From: Amycolatopsis orientalis DSM 43388
Lineage (GTDB): Bacteria; Actinomycetota; Actinomycetes; Mycobacteriales; Pseudonocardiaceae
DNA length: 64,000 nt
NCBI RefSeq assembly: GCF_000411975.1
Contig: NZ_ASXG01000182.1
Span: 3,524 to 67,523 of the forward strand
Reading direction: 5' to 3'
In this document: positions 55,406 to 63,299 of the stretch, in pieces
How the letters are laid out: every line of letters starts with the position of its first letter
Position numbering within the stretch: the first letter of the stretch is position 1
Made by a program: the position numbers and the translations under genes
The notes under the pieces: generated by a model
Seen by the model: only the letters and a program-made list of their open reading frames with translations
The model's database searches: none
Told to the model about the DNA's origin: nothing

Positions 55406-56008
55406 GTGACCGGATTGCGCGAACGGAAGAAGCAGGCCACCCGCGTCGCACTGCGCGAAGCAGCCCTGCGGCTGGCGATCGAACACGGGCCGGCGAACGT
55501 GCGCGTCGACGACATCGCCGAGGCGGCCGGGGTCTCCCCGCGGACCTACAACAACTACTTCTCCAGCCGCGAAGAGGCGATCGTCGCCGCGGTCACCGCG
55601 GACCGCGAGAACCGGATCGCCACCGCGGTCGCCGAGCGCTCGCCGGACACCCGGCTGGCCGAGGCGGTCATCGACGCGGTCATCGAGCAATACACCGACC
55701 CCGGCGAGCAGAGCCGCGACGCATTGCTGCTGATCACGACGAATCCCGGGCTGCGCACGGCATTCCTCGACGCTCCGGCCGCGCTCGCCGACCCGCTGCA
55801 GGAAGCGCTCGCACCCCGGGTCGGCGACCAGCGGACCGCGCGCGTGCTGGCCGCCTCGATCGCGGCAGCGGTGCGGGTCGCGCTGGAGCAATGGACGCAA
55901 CCGGCCGGAAACAACGGCCTGGTCGTGGTTTCCGGCTCACTGCCGGATCTGCTGCGACGGTCGCTCGAACCGCTCGTCCCCGCCCTCGACGCCGCGGAAG
56001 CGGGCTAA
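55406..56008 (+). CDS. TetR-family regulator
   Basis: A 200-residue repressor. HTH: LREAALRLAIEHGPANVRVDDIAEAAGVSPRTYNNYFSSREEAI, the YNNYFSS form of a well-populated actinobacterial subgroup. The helical ligand domain has no recognisable ligand motif. GTG at 55406; no ribosome site is obvious. Controls the divergent TIM-barrel gene and itself through the palindrome at 55351. Its stop is 3 bases from that of the convergent monooxygenase gene. Confidence 0.87.
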   Translation: MTGLRERKKQATRVALREAALRLAIEHGPANVRVDDIAEAAGVSPRTYNNYFSSREEAIVAAVTADRENRIATAVAERSPDTRLAEAVIDAVIEQYTDPGEQSRDALLLITTNPGLRTAFLDAPAALADPLQEALAPRVGDQRTARVLAASIAAAVRVALEQWTQPAGNNGLVVVSGSLPDLLRRSLEPLVPALDAAEAG

Positions 56009-56011
56009 GGC

Positions 56012-56362
56012 TCAGAGTTCGATCTGCTCGAAGATGTGCGGATACGACACGATGTCGTCGGGAAACTCGGCCGCCACGCGCTGAAACTCCGGGTTGCCCA
56101 ATGCCGCGGCGAGCGCCGCCGTCGTCTCCCAGGCCGCGACGTTCAGCAGAAGCTGGCTGCCCGCCGTTCCCCGGTGCAGCCGCAGCGAAACGAAGCCGGG
56201 CTGAGCCTTCATGAACTCGGCCTGCTTGCGAAAGAGCGCCAGGAACTCTTCGGTCCGCTCCTTCGGGACGAAGAAGGTGTTGGCGAGGACGATCGGTCCG
56301 GTCTTTTCCTGGAACTGAGCGAACATCGGCGTAGCCGGGTCGAGACTCTGCAGGGTGGCCAT
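56012..56362 (-). CDS. ABM-domain monooxygenase-like protein
   Basis: A 116-residue dimeric ferredoxin-like-fold protein of the antibiotic biosynthesis monooxygenase family. FFVPKERTEEFLALFRKQAEFMKAQPGFVSLRLHRG is the fold core, LLNVAAWETTAALAAAL the second half. Such proteins oxidise quinones or degrade haem, but many have no known activity. A cluster of CTAGC palindromes precedes the gene. Confidence 0.8.
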   Translation of the reverse strand: MATLQSLDPATPMFAQFQEKTGPIVLANTFFVPKERTEEFLALFRKQAEFMKAQPGFVSLRLHRGTAGSQLLLNVAAWETTAALAAALGNPEFQRVAAEFPDDIVSYPHIFEQIEL

Positions 56363-56389
56363 TTCGGGTTTCCTCTCACTGGAGCCAGT

Positions 56390-56453
56390 CTAGCGACGCT
56401 AGATAACGAGGCAACGCTAGCAATGTCAGTGCTCGGCTGTCTAGCACTGCTAG
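56390..56453. promoter_or_regulatory. Repeated CTAGC-N3-GCTAG palindromes
   Basis: CTAGC-GAC-GCTAG (56390-56402) and CTAGC-ACT-GCTAG (56441-56453) share the same arms, and a GCTAGC (56416-56421) lies between. They sit upstream of the ABM gene and could be bound by one dimeric repressor at two operators. CTAG is normally rare in high-GC genomes. Confidence 0.65.
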
Positions 56454-56496
56454 GTCAGTGAATCTCTACCGCCGCCGCTTTAGCTTCGACACTGTA

Positions 56497-56512
56497 TTCA
56501 CAAGTTTGTGAA
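56497..56512. promoter_or_regulatory. Palindromic operator before the P450 gene
   Basis: TTCACAA-GT-TTGTGAA, a 7-2-7 perfect inverted repeat, 42 bases before the P450 start, in an AT-richer patch that probably holds the promoter. Confidence 0.6.
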
Positions 56513-56554
56513 AACTGTGTACCTTCTGAACTATCCAGAGGGGAAGGAGCGACG

Positions 56555-57742
56555 ATGACCCGTCACACAGGACTCCCGATCAAACGGGGCGCGTGCCCGT
56601 TCGATCCGGCACCGGCCCAGCGCACCTCGGCTCCGGTTGTGCCGTTGACCTATCCGGACGGCACCCAGGGCTGGCTCGTCACCGGATACCAGGAGGCGAG
56701 GGCAGCCCTTGCCGACCAGCGGATGTCCGCGCGAGCCGAACTGGCCAAGCTCCCGCTCGACCTCGGCCCGCTGCCGCCGCCGAAACCGGCCGATCCGGGG
56801 GTGTTCAGCGGGATGGACGACCCGGATCACCACCGCTACCGCAAGCTGCTGACCGGGGCGTTCACCGTGCACCGGATGCGCCTGCTGGAGGACCGCGTCG
56901 CCGAGATCGTCGAGCACCACCTCGATGCGATGGCCGCCGCGGGCGGTCCGGTCGACCTGGTGGAAGCGTTTGCGCGGCCGGTGCCGGCACTGGTGATCTG
57001 CGAACTGCTCGGCGCTCCCTACGACCGCCGCGCCGAGTTCGCCGGCTACACCACCACCATGTTCTCCAAGGACGTCCCGATCGCCGAGCGGATCGACGCG
57101 ACCCAAGGCGTCGTCGCGTTCATCGCCGGGCAGATCGAGGAGAAGCGAGCGAACCCGGGCGACGATCTGCTGTCCGATCTGGTCCGCGGCGGCGAGCTGA
57201 CCGACGAGGAACTCGCCAACATCGGCATGATGCTGCTGGTCGCCGGATTCGAGACGACCCGCAACATGATCGCGCTCGGCACGCTGGCGCTGCTGGAGAA
57301 CCCGGAGCAGCTGGCGAAGTTCAAAGCCGATCCGGACCTCACCGCGGGCACGGTCGAGGAACTGATGCGCTACCTCAGCGTGATCCACATCGGACCGATC
57401 CGCACCGCGCTGGAGGACGTCGAACTCGGCGGGGTGACGATCAAGGCGGGCGATCCGATCGTCATGTCGCTGCCGGTGGCCAACCGGGACCCGGAGAAGT
57501 TCCCGGACCCGGACGTGCTGGACGTCACGCGCAAGGCGACCGGGCAGCTCGGCTTCGGCCACGGCGTGCACCAATGCCTCGGGCAGCAGCTGGCCAGGGT
57601 CGAGATGCGGATCGCGCTGTTCCGGCTGTTCGCGCGATTCCCGGACCTGCGGCTCGCGGTGCCGTTCGCCGAGGGGGACCTGCCGCACGACGCGTCGATC
57701 TACGGTCCGGTGCGGCTGCCGGTGACCTGGCAGCGGGAGTAG
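56555..57742 (+). CDS. Cytochrome P450
   Basis: A 395-residue soluble haem monooxygenase resembling CYP105-type actinomycete enzymes. It has the C-helix DDPDHHRYRKLLTGAFT, the I-helix LLVAGFETTRN (oxygen-activating acidic-Thr pair), the K-helix EELMRYL (ExxR) and the haem loop GFGHGVHQCLG with the Cys ligand near 342. The GGGGAAGGAG ribosome site is strong. No ferredoxin gene is adjacent, so redox partners come from elsewhere. Two sets of palindromes upstream point to tight control. Confidence 0.95.
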   Translation: MTRHTGLPIKRGACPFDPAPAQRTSAPVVPLTYPDGTQGWLVTGYQEARAALADQRMSARAELAKLPLDLGPLPPPKPADPGVFSGMDDPDHHRYRKLLTGAFTVHRMRLLEDRVAEIVEHHLDAMAAAGGPVDLVEAFARPVPALVICELLGAPYDRRAEFAGYTTTMFSKDVPIAERIDATQGVVAFIAGQIEEKRANPGDDLLSDLVRGGELTDEELANIGMMLLVAGFETTRNMIALGTLALLENPEQLAKFKADPDLTAGTVEELMRYLSVIHIGPIRTALEDVELGGVTIKAGDPIVMSLPVANRDPEKFPDPDVLDVTRKATGQLGFGHGVHQCLGQQLARVEMRIALFRLFARFPDLRLAVPFAEGDLPHDASIYGPVRLPVTWQRE

Positions 57743-57787
57743 CCTGGCAGCGGCGGATCGAATACCGGAATCGAGGTTTTCCGCGCT

Positions 57788-58219
57788 GTGCATGCGATTG
57801 CCCTGATCGGCGCCTTCACGTTCGTCTGGTTCGGGATGGTGCTCGCCATCTCGTTCCTGGAGGCCCCATTGAAGTTCCGCGCGCCGGGAGTCACCATTCC
57901 GATCGGTCTCGGCATCGGCCGGATCGTGTTCCGGGCCTTGAACATCGCCGAGGTGCTGCTCGCGATCGGAGTGGTGGCCACGGTCGTGGCCGGGCGGCCG
58001 AGCACCGCGGTGACGGTGCTGGCGGCAGTGGCGGTGGTGGTGCTGATCGGGCAGCTGGGGGCGATCCGCCCGGCGTTGAACCGGCGGACGGACCGCGTCC
58101 TCGCCGCCCCGGAAGGCACGGAGCTGCCGCGCTCGCGGGCGCATTTCGCTTATCTCGCCGCGGAAGCCGTGAAGGTGCTGGTGTTGCTGGCGCTCGGCAT
58201 CCTGACCGTGACGGGCTAG
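57788..58219 (+). CDS. Small integral membrane protein
   Basis: A 143-residue protein with four predicted helices (about 3-25, 40-62, 70-92, 120-140) and a polar loop between the third and fourth (RPALNRRTDRVLAAPEG). The LEAPLKFRAPG segment after the first helix recurs in actinobacterial DUF4149-like proteins, but I cannot assign it firmly. It follows the P450 by 45 bases and is convergent with the MBL gene. Confidence 0.65.
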   Translation: MHAIALIGAFTFVWFGMVLAISFLEAPLKFRAPGVTIPIGLGIGRIVFRALNIAEVLLAIGVVATVVAGRPSTAVTVLAAVAVVVLIGQLGAIRPALNRRTDRVLAAPEGTELPRSRAHFAYLAAEAVKVLVLLALGILTVTG

Positions 58220-58223
58220 CGGC

Positions 58224-59165
58224 TCACGCGAACCCCTCCAATTCCGCGATCCGGCGGAACACCTCGCGGGTGTCCACGCGCTCCATCTCCGGGTCGAGTT
58301 CGTAGTACACCGCGAGCACGTTCTGCGCGAGGCGGCCGCGTTCGTCGAGGTCCGCGAACCGGCCCAGCGAGATGTCCCGCATCGCCTCCTCCGACGTCAT
58401 ACCCCGGCGGTGGCGGTCGGCGGCCTCGGCGCGCACCCACTGCAGGTAATCGAGGACCGAGCGGATGCCGTCGGCGTCGGTGACCGGGCCGTGGCCGGGG
58501 ACGACGAACTCGGCCTCCATCGCGAGCATCGCTTCGCAGGCGGCGATCCAGTTCGACACCGGCCCGGCCCAGGTGATCGGGGTGCCGCCGATGAACAGCA
58601 GGTCCCCGGCGTACAGCACGCCCTCGTCGGGAACCAGCACGACGCTGTCGCCTTCGGTGTGCGCGGGGCCGAGGCAGCGGATTTCCACCGCGACACCGCC
58701 GATGTCGAGCTTCAGCTGGCCGGCGAAGGTGCGGGTGGCCGGGGTCGCGGTGATGGAGTCGAAGTCGAACGGGCGGAGGATGTGCCGCGCGAAGCGGCCG
58801 ACCGGGCCGTCCTGCCGCACCAGGCCGCGCATGAGGTCGGGGCCGTTGGTGCGCATCTCTTCCGCCGTGGCCTCGGACGCGATGATGGACGCGTCCGCGA
58901 CCAGTTCGTTGCCGAACCAGTGGTCTCCGTTGGCGTGCGTGTTCACGACCGTCTTGATTGGACTGTCTACTGTGGTGCCCTGGAGCCCGTCGAGCATTTC
59001 CCGGGTCATCGGCACGTCGAAGAGCGTGTCGACCAGAAGGGATTCTCCGGCCCCGGCGATCAGTCCGGCGTTGCTCCAGCCCCAGGTGCCGTCTGGCACC
59101 AGCCAGGCCGAGCAGTGTTCGGTGAGCCGATGCTGTCCTTTGGTGTAGGGAATGTCTTTGCGCAC
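58224..59165 (-). CDS. MBL-fold metallo-hydrolase
   Basis: A 313-residue metallo-beta-lactamase-fold hydrolase. VNTHANGDHWFGN is a variant HxNxDH metal motif, GPAHTEGDSVVLVPDEGVLYAGDLLF provides the second His and bridging Asp, and VVPGHGPV the last His. The family includes lactonases and quinoprotein-relay-like hydrolases. GTG at 59165 uses an AGGAGG lying across the stop of the fumarylacetoacetase gene, so the two are coupled. Confidence 0.85.
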   Translation of the reverse strand: MRKDIPYTKGQHRLTEHCSAWLVPDGTWGWSNAGLIAGAGESLLVDTLFDVPMTREMLDGLQGTTVDSPIKTVVNTHANGDHWFGNELVADASIIASEATAEEMRTNGPDLMRGLVRQDGPVGRFARHILRPFDFDSITATPATRTFAGQLKLDIGGVAVEIRCLGPAHTEGDSVVLVPDEGVLYAGDLLFIGGTPITWAGPVSNWIAACEAMLAMEAEFVVPGHGPVTDADGIRSVLDYLQWVRAEAADRHRRGMTSEEAMRDISLGRFADLDERGRLAQNVLAVYYELDPEMERVDTREVFRRIAELEGFA

Positions 59166-59167
59166 AC

Positions 59168-60166
59168 TTACCTCCTGGGGACGTGCACCTCGGGCGCACC
59201 CTGATACGAAGCCAATCCCGCACCTTCCGGCGCGACCTGCCGCTGCCCCACCGGATTCCGCAGTACCCCGACTCCGGACGCGGCCAGTTCCACCACGTCG
59301 CCCGGCTGGATCCAGCGGTCCAGCTCCAGCCCGCACCCGCCGCCGACGGTGCCGAGCCCGAAGAACTCGCCGGGATAAACGTCTTCGTCCAGCGACGCCC
59401 ACGCGAGCACCTCAGCGAACGAGAACTGACGGTCCTTTGTGGACCCGGAGGCCCACCCTTCGCCGTTGACCGAGGCCGTCAGCTGCACGGCCCATTCGTC
59501 GACCTCGTCCATGGTGAGCACGCACGGCCCCATCGCGGTGCAGAAGCTCTTTCCCTTCGACGGCCCGATGGACAGGCTCATCTCGAACATCTGGATGTCG
59601 CGGGCGCTGACGTCGTTGAAGATCGTGACGCCGGCGATGCGTCCGGCCGCCTCGGCCGGGGTCAGGTTCTTGCCGCCGCCAGAAGTGAAGAAGCCGAGTT
59701 CGAGTTCGAAGTCGAGTTGCGCGGTGTAGGACGGCCACAGCAACGGCTCGTCCGGTCCGATCACCGACTCGACGTTGGCCTGGTAGCAGATCGGCATTGC
59801 CTTGAAGGCAGGCGGAACGGCGAGTCCCGAGCCGGTCGCGTGCTGGGTATAGGTCAGATAGTCGCGAATCCGGCGCGGCCTCGGCACGGGCGCGAGCAGC
59901 CGGACTTCCTCCTGCGGCAGCACCGCGGGCTGCCCCTCAGCGAGCAACACGTCGCCTTTTTCGGCCGCGGCGTCGGCGAGCAGAAGGGCCTGCTCGGCAC
60001 TGGCGCGCGCCTCAGCCCCGCCCTCGAAGAACGCGACCATCTCGGTCGGGATTTCGCTTTCCCCTGGTCGCACTGCCCGCAAGACCCGCGCCGGGTCCAC
60101 CACCGCGTCGCCGTGCAGCACCCCGAGCCGGGGCGCACCGGCCGATTCATAGGTGACCAGACGCAT
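59168..60166 (-). CDS. Fumarylacetoacetate hydrolase family protein
   Basis: A 332-residue enzyme of the FAH superfamily, which cleaves C-C bonds in 2-oxo acids or acylpyruvates. AQLDFELELGFF supplies the two metal-binding Glu, IFNDVSARDIQMFEMSLSIGPSKGKSF the next Asp and active-site Lys/Ser, and GTVGGGCGLELDRWIQPGDVVEL the C-terminal turn. First gene of a leftward pair with the MBL hydrolase. A palindrome lies 30 bases upstream, before the divergent TetR gene, so it is inducible in likelihood by its own substrate. Confidence 0.9.
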   Translation of the reverse strand: MRLVTYESAGAPRLGVLHGDAVVDPARVLRAVRPGESEIPTEMVAFFEGGAEARASAEQALLLADAAAEKGDVLLAEGQPAVLPQEEVRLLAPVPRPRRIRDYLTYTQHATGSGLAVPPAFKAMPICYQANVESVIGPDEPLLWPSYTAQLDFELELGFFTSGGGKNLTPAEAAGRIAGVTIFNDVSARDIQMFEMSLSIGPSKGKSFCTAMGPCVLTMDEVDEWAVQLTASVNGEGWASGSTKDRQFSFAEVLAWASLDEDVYPGEFFGLGTVGGGCGLELDRWIQPGDVVELAASGVGVLRNPVGQRQVAPEGAGLASYQGAPEVHVPRR

Positions 60167-60195
60167 CGCCGCCTCCTTGAACTGGAGTCTAACCT

Positions 60196-60211
60196 TGGAC
60201 TAGCGTCCAAC
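60196..60211. promoter_or_regulatory. Palindromic TetR operator (TTGGAC-TAGC-GTCCAA)
   Basis: A perfect 6-4-6 inverted repeat between the divergent FAH and TetR genes, overlapping the place expected for the FAH promoter. Confidence 0.7.
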
Positions 60212-60292
60212 AAAGCTAGGCCGCGGCGGAAGCCGCGTCAAGGGGGTGCCATTCAGCGGGCACCGGGAGGAAATGATGGTTGACTGCGATGC

Positions 60293-60892
60293 ATGACGGC
60301 AGAAGCGACGACCGACCGGCGGACCAGGCAGCGACATGAACGCCGGGACCGGCTGTTCCAGGCGGCCGTGGAGCTGTTCGTGGAACGCGGGTACGACAAC
60401 ACCACGATGGAGGACATCGCCGAACGCGCCGACACCGCGCGCGCCACCGTGTTCAACCACTTCCAGCGCAAGACGGCGTTCCTGGACGAGTGGAGCCTGC
60501 GCCGGCGGGAACGCGCGATGACCGCGGTGCGCGCCGAGAACCTGGAAGACCGGCCGCTGCGCGAGGTGCTCAGCCGGTACCTGATCGAACTGGCGCGCAC
60601 CAGCCTCGACTCCCGGGCGGAAACCGTCGCCTGCATGGGCGCGGCGATCCACTCCACGAATGTGTTCGGCAATCCGGAGCTGGCGCGTCAGTTCGGCGCG
60701 TTCGTCGCCCGGGCGCAGGAGGCCGGGGAGATCCGGGCCGAGATCGACCCGGCGCAGGCGGGATTGCTGCTCGCCACCTCGTATTTCGGAACGCTCAGCT
60801 CATGGATCGAGAGCGAGGCCGCGCCGTTCGACCTGCAGGAGCGGCTGCTGAACACGGTGGAGATGATTCTGCACGGGATCGCAGTCGGGTAA
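60293..60892 (+). CDS. TetR-family regulator
   Basis: A 199-residue repressor with HTH LFQAAVELFVERGYDNTTMEDIAERADTARATVFNHFQRKTAFL and a standard helical ligand domain. Divergent from the FAH-MBL operon with the palindrome at 60196 between them, so it should repress that operon and probably the catabolic genes. ATG at 60293. A bidirectional hairpin follows the stop. Confidence 0.88.
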   Translation: MTAEATTDRRTRQRHERRDRLFQAAVELFVERGYDNTTMEDIAERADTARATVFNHFQRKTAFLDEWSLRRRERAMTAVRAENLEDRPLREVLSRYLIELARTSLDSRAETVACMGAAIHSTNVFGNPELARQFGAFVARAQEAGEIRAEIDPAQAGLLLATSYFGTLSSWIESEAAPFDLQERLLNTVEMILHGIAVG

Positions 60893-60895
60893 CTG

Positions 60896-60941
60896 CTCGT
60901 GAGTGTTTACGCCGGTTAGAACCGGCATCGGCGCTCACGAG
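60896..60941. terminator. Bidirectional hairpin between convergent genes
   Basis: CTCGTGAGTG (60896-60905) pairs with CGCTCACGAG (60932-60941), and inside GCCGGTT (60911-60917) pairs with AACCGGC (60920-60926). The long stem spans the whole gap between two convergent genes and overlaps the stop of the leftward one. No T-run, as is usual in actinobacteria. Confidence 0.7.
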
Positions 60942-61816
60942 GCCTGGACGCCCGCGATCCCGGACAGCAACTCTCCCAGGTCCGCCACCACGCGCGGTTC
61001 GCCGCCGGGCAACGGCACCGCGGTGATCCGCCCGCCGAGGTCGGACACATACGCGACCTCGTCGTCCACCGCCAGCCCGATCGCCTCGGTGAAGCCGCTC
61101 GCCAGGATCTCCGGTTCCGCGCCCTTCTCCCCTGGTCCGGGAATCGGCGCGCGGTTCAGAGTGTTGCCCTTCGGCGCCGCACCGCGGTCGGTCCAATACA
61201 GGTACCCATCGCGGATTTCCAGATCGATCGGTTCCGGCAGGTGCTCCCACAGGGTCTCGACGTCGGACCGATCGCGCGCGGTCTCGCCCGAAGGAATCTC
61301 CAGCCCGGCACGGAAAATCCGCCCGAGGCCGCCCTTCGCCGGACCCTTCTGCGTCCAATAGAGATGCGTGGCGTCCACCGTCACGCCAACGCATTCCTGC
61401 GTCCCGCTGTCGTCCGGCTCGTTCACGACCAGGTCCGTGAGTCCAGTGCCATCCGGACGCACCCGGGTCACCCGGCAGCCCTCGCGGTCGCTCCAGTACA
61501 GGGAACCGTTGTACGCCAGCTGTTTCCCGGTCGTCAGAGTTCCATCCGGGACCACGTCACGCGCACCGGTACCGTCGAAGGAAACGGCATGCAGGCCGCC
61601 GTTGCGTGCCGAGTAGTCGAGGCCAGCCTCGCCCGGCACCGACGGGTCGCGCGAGGGCATGCCCATGGTGGTCCAATAAACCGTGCCGTCGGCGACCACT
61701 ACGCCGTCCGGCGAGACACCAGCGTCTTTGTACAGCGGGGTAACCTGCCCGTCGGGAAGTCCGACGCGGTAAATCGTCCCGGTGCGAATGCCCAGCACCA
61801 CAAGTTCGCTGAACAT
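60935..61816 (-). CDS. Beta-propeller protein with YWTD-like repeats
   Basis: A 293-residue protein made of repeated four-stranded blades. Recurrent motifs are VYWTTMG, LYWSDREG, LYWTQKG and LYWTDRG with Asp-Gly pairs before them. No signal peptide is evident. Related to SMP-30/lactonase-like or LDL-receptor-type propellers; catalysis unknown. It lies two bases downstream of the CoA-transferase gene, so they are one unit, perhaps as a lactonase step in the same degradation route. Confidence 0.8.
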   Translation of the reverse strand: MFSELVVLGIRTGTIYRVGLPDGQVTPLYKDAGVSPDGVVVADGTVYWTTMGMPSRDPSVPGEAGLDYSARNGGLHAVSFDGTGARDVVPDGTLTTGKQLAYNGSLYWSDREGCRVTRVRPDGTGLTDLVVNEPDDSGTQECVGVTVDATHLYWTQKGPAKGGLGRIFRAGLEIPSGETARDRSDVETLWEHLPEPIDLEIRDGYLYWTDRGAAPKGNTLNRAPIPGPGEKGAEPEILASGFTEAIGLAVDDEVAYVSDLGGRITAVPLPGGEPRVVADLGELLSGIAGVQAS

Positions 61817-61817
61817 G

Positions 61818-63299
61818 TCACCTCCACTCTGGACGGTGCGATCCCCTCGGGATCAGCGGATTCGTGTAATAGCCCGGAGTTTCCGACATCCGGATCTGTT
61901 CGGTGACCCCGCGGTAGCGGCCCAGCGGGGTGTCCGCGGTGAACGTCTCGGGGTCGAAGTACTCGTGCCCGGGCGCGACCCCGGCGACCTCCGCGGCGTA
62001 GCCCTTGTCGAAGATTCCCAGGCTCAGCAACCACAAAGCGACGCGCGTCAGCGAAACCTGCACTCGATACGAGCCGCCCCATTCGGCGCGGAGCATGAGG
62101 GCGCGCAGGATTCCCAGCTGCAGGAACCACGACGTGATGTAGTCGTTCACCACCGGCACCCCGGGCAGCGAAGGAACTCCGCCCTCGCCTTCCAGCAGCA
62201 TCACGCCGGAAAGGCAGCCGGCCGTCTGGTCGAAACCGACGCGGCCGGACCACGGGCCGGTGCTGCCGTTGAGCGTCACCTCGGCGTGGATGATTCCGGG
62301 CCGGATCTCGGCGGCGGTCTCCGCGTCGAGACCGTGGCGGGCAAGGTATCCGGGGCGGCGGTTGGCGTAGAAGATGTCCGCACCGGCGAGCAGCCAGTGC
62401 ATCCGCTCCTGGTCCGCGGCGCGACGGAAATCGAGCCGGGTGGAGCGAACGCCCACATTGGACGTCGCGTACAACACCGGCAGTTCGTATTCGCCCGGGT
62501 CCCACACGTTCAGCACGTCCGCACCGTGCAAGGCCAACGCGCGGCCACAGCCGGCACCCGCGATGATGTGCGCCCGGCCGAGTGCGCGAACGCCTTCGAG
62601 CGGAGTGGAAGGGTTGGGGTGCAACGGTTCTGGCGCACTGTCGCCGATCCGCTCGACAATCACCGGCGGCATCGTCGACAGCACCGACTGGTACTGCTCG
62701 GTCGCCATCAGTTCTTCGGTCGTGCGCACCACCGGCATGATGACGCCCGCGGCTTCGGCGGCGTCCTCCAGCTCGAAGGAATTCCACTGCGCGATCGCTT
62801 GCTGCACCAAGGCATCCCGCTCGGGCACCCCGAGGAGGGCAGCGGCGTCGTTGCGCAGCTTCGGATACGGGCTGATCGGGTGCACCCAGCGGCCGTCCGC
62901 GGTGGAGTAGAAGCGATCGGTGCCGAAGGCGGGATCGACGCGCGCCGGGTCGCCTTGCGGGTAGCCGTCGAGCAGTTCCCATTTCCTGTCGTAGAACGGG
63001 CACAGCCGGTGCGGCGCGGTCCGCAGGTCCATCGAGATGTCCTGCCCGCGTCCGCCGCGCAACTGCCAGATTTTCGCTACCGCAACGGATTTCGCCGCCA
63101 GCGCGACGGACGTCGCACCGGCCAGCCGCAGCGCGCCCGGCAGAACCGGGTCGGCTCCGGTGAACTCGATCCGGCCGCCGGCGTCGGACTCCTGGAGGCC
63201 GACCGAGCCGAGCAGGTCGGCGAGCGGCTGGTGCAGGTCGTATTCGTCGGTGGTGGCCGGCTTGGCGAGCGCGGCCTCGAGTTGCTCGGTGAGGCTCAT
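61818..63299 (-). CDS. CaiB/BaiF family CoA-transferase
   Basis: A 493-residue class III CoA-transferase-like protein. A typical N-terminal lobe with GADPVLPGALRLAGATSVALAAKSVAVAKIWQLRGGRGQDISMDLR, then VLNVWDPGEYELPVLYATSNVGVRSTRLDFR and a C-terminal lobe with GFDQTAGCLSGVMLLEG. The usual active-site Asp region is altered in order: the segment normally at the N-terminus lies in the second half, as in double or permuted members. ATG overlaps the dehydrogenase stop. Likely activates an organic acid for beta-oxidation. Confidence 0.85.
   Translation of the reverse strand: MSLTEQLEAALAKPATTDEYDLHQPLADLLGSVGLQESDAGGRIEFTGADPVLPGALRLAGATSVALAAKSVAVAKIWQLRGGRGQDISMDLRTAPHRLCPFYDRKWELLDGYPQGDPARVDPAFGTDRFYSTADGRWVHPISPYPKLRNDAAALLGVPERDALVQQAIAQWNSFELEDAAEAAGVIMPVVRTTEELMATEQYQSVLSTMPPVIVERIGDSAPEPLHPNPSTPLEGVRALGRAHIIAGAGCGRALALHGADVLNVWDPGEYELPVLYATSNVGVRSTRLDFRRAADQERMHWLLAGADIFYANRRPGYLARHGLDAETAAEIRPGIIHAEVTLNGSTGPWSGRVGFDQTAGCLSGVMLLEGEGGVPSLPGVPVVNDYITSWFLQLGILRALMLRAEWGGSYRVQVSLTRVALWLLSLGIFDKGYAAEVAGVAPGHEYFDPETFTADTPLGRYRGVTEQIRMSETPGYYTNPLIPRGSHRPEWR

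Noticed and set aside
59183..60283. 366-codon plus-strand frame opposite the FAH gene
   Set aside because: Shadow of the FAH gene; no start signal or domain.
60896..60941. Possible dispersed repeat element
   Set aside because: It appears only once in this window, and as a hairpin between convergent genes it is explained by termination.
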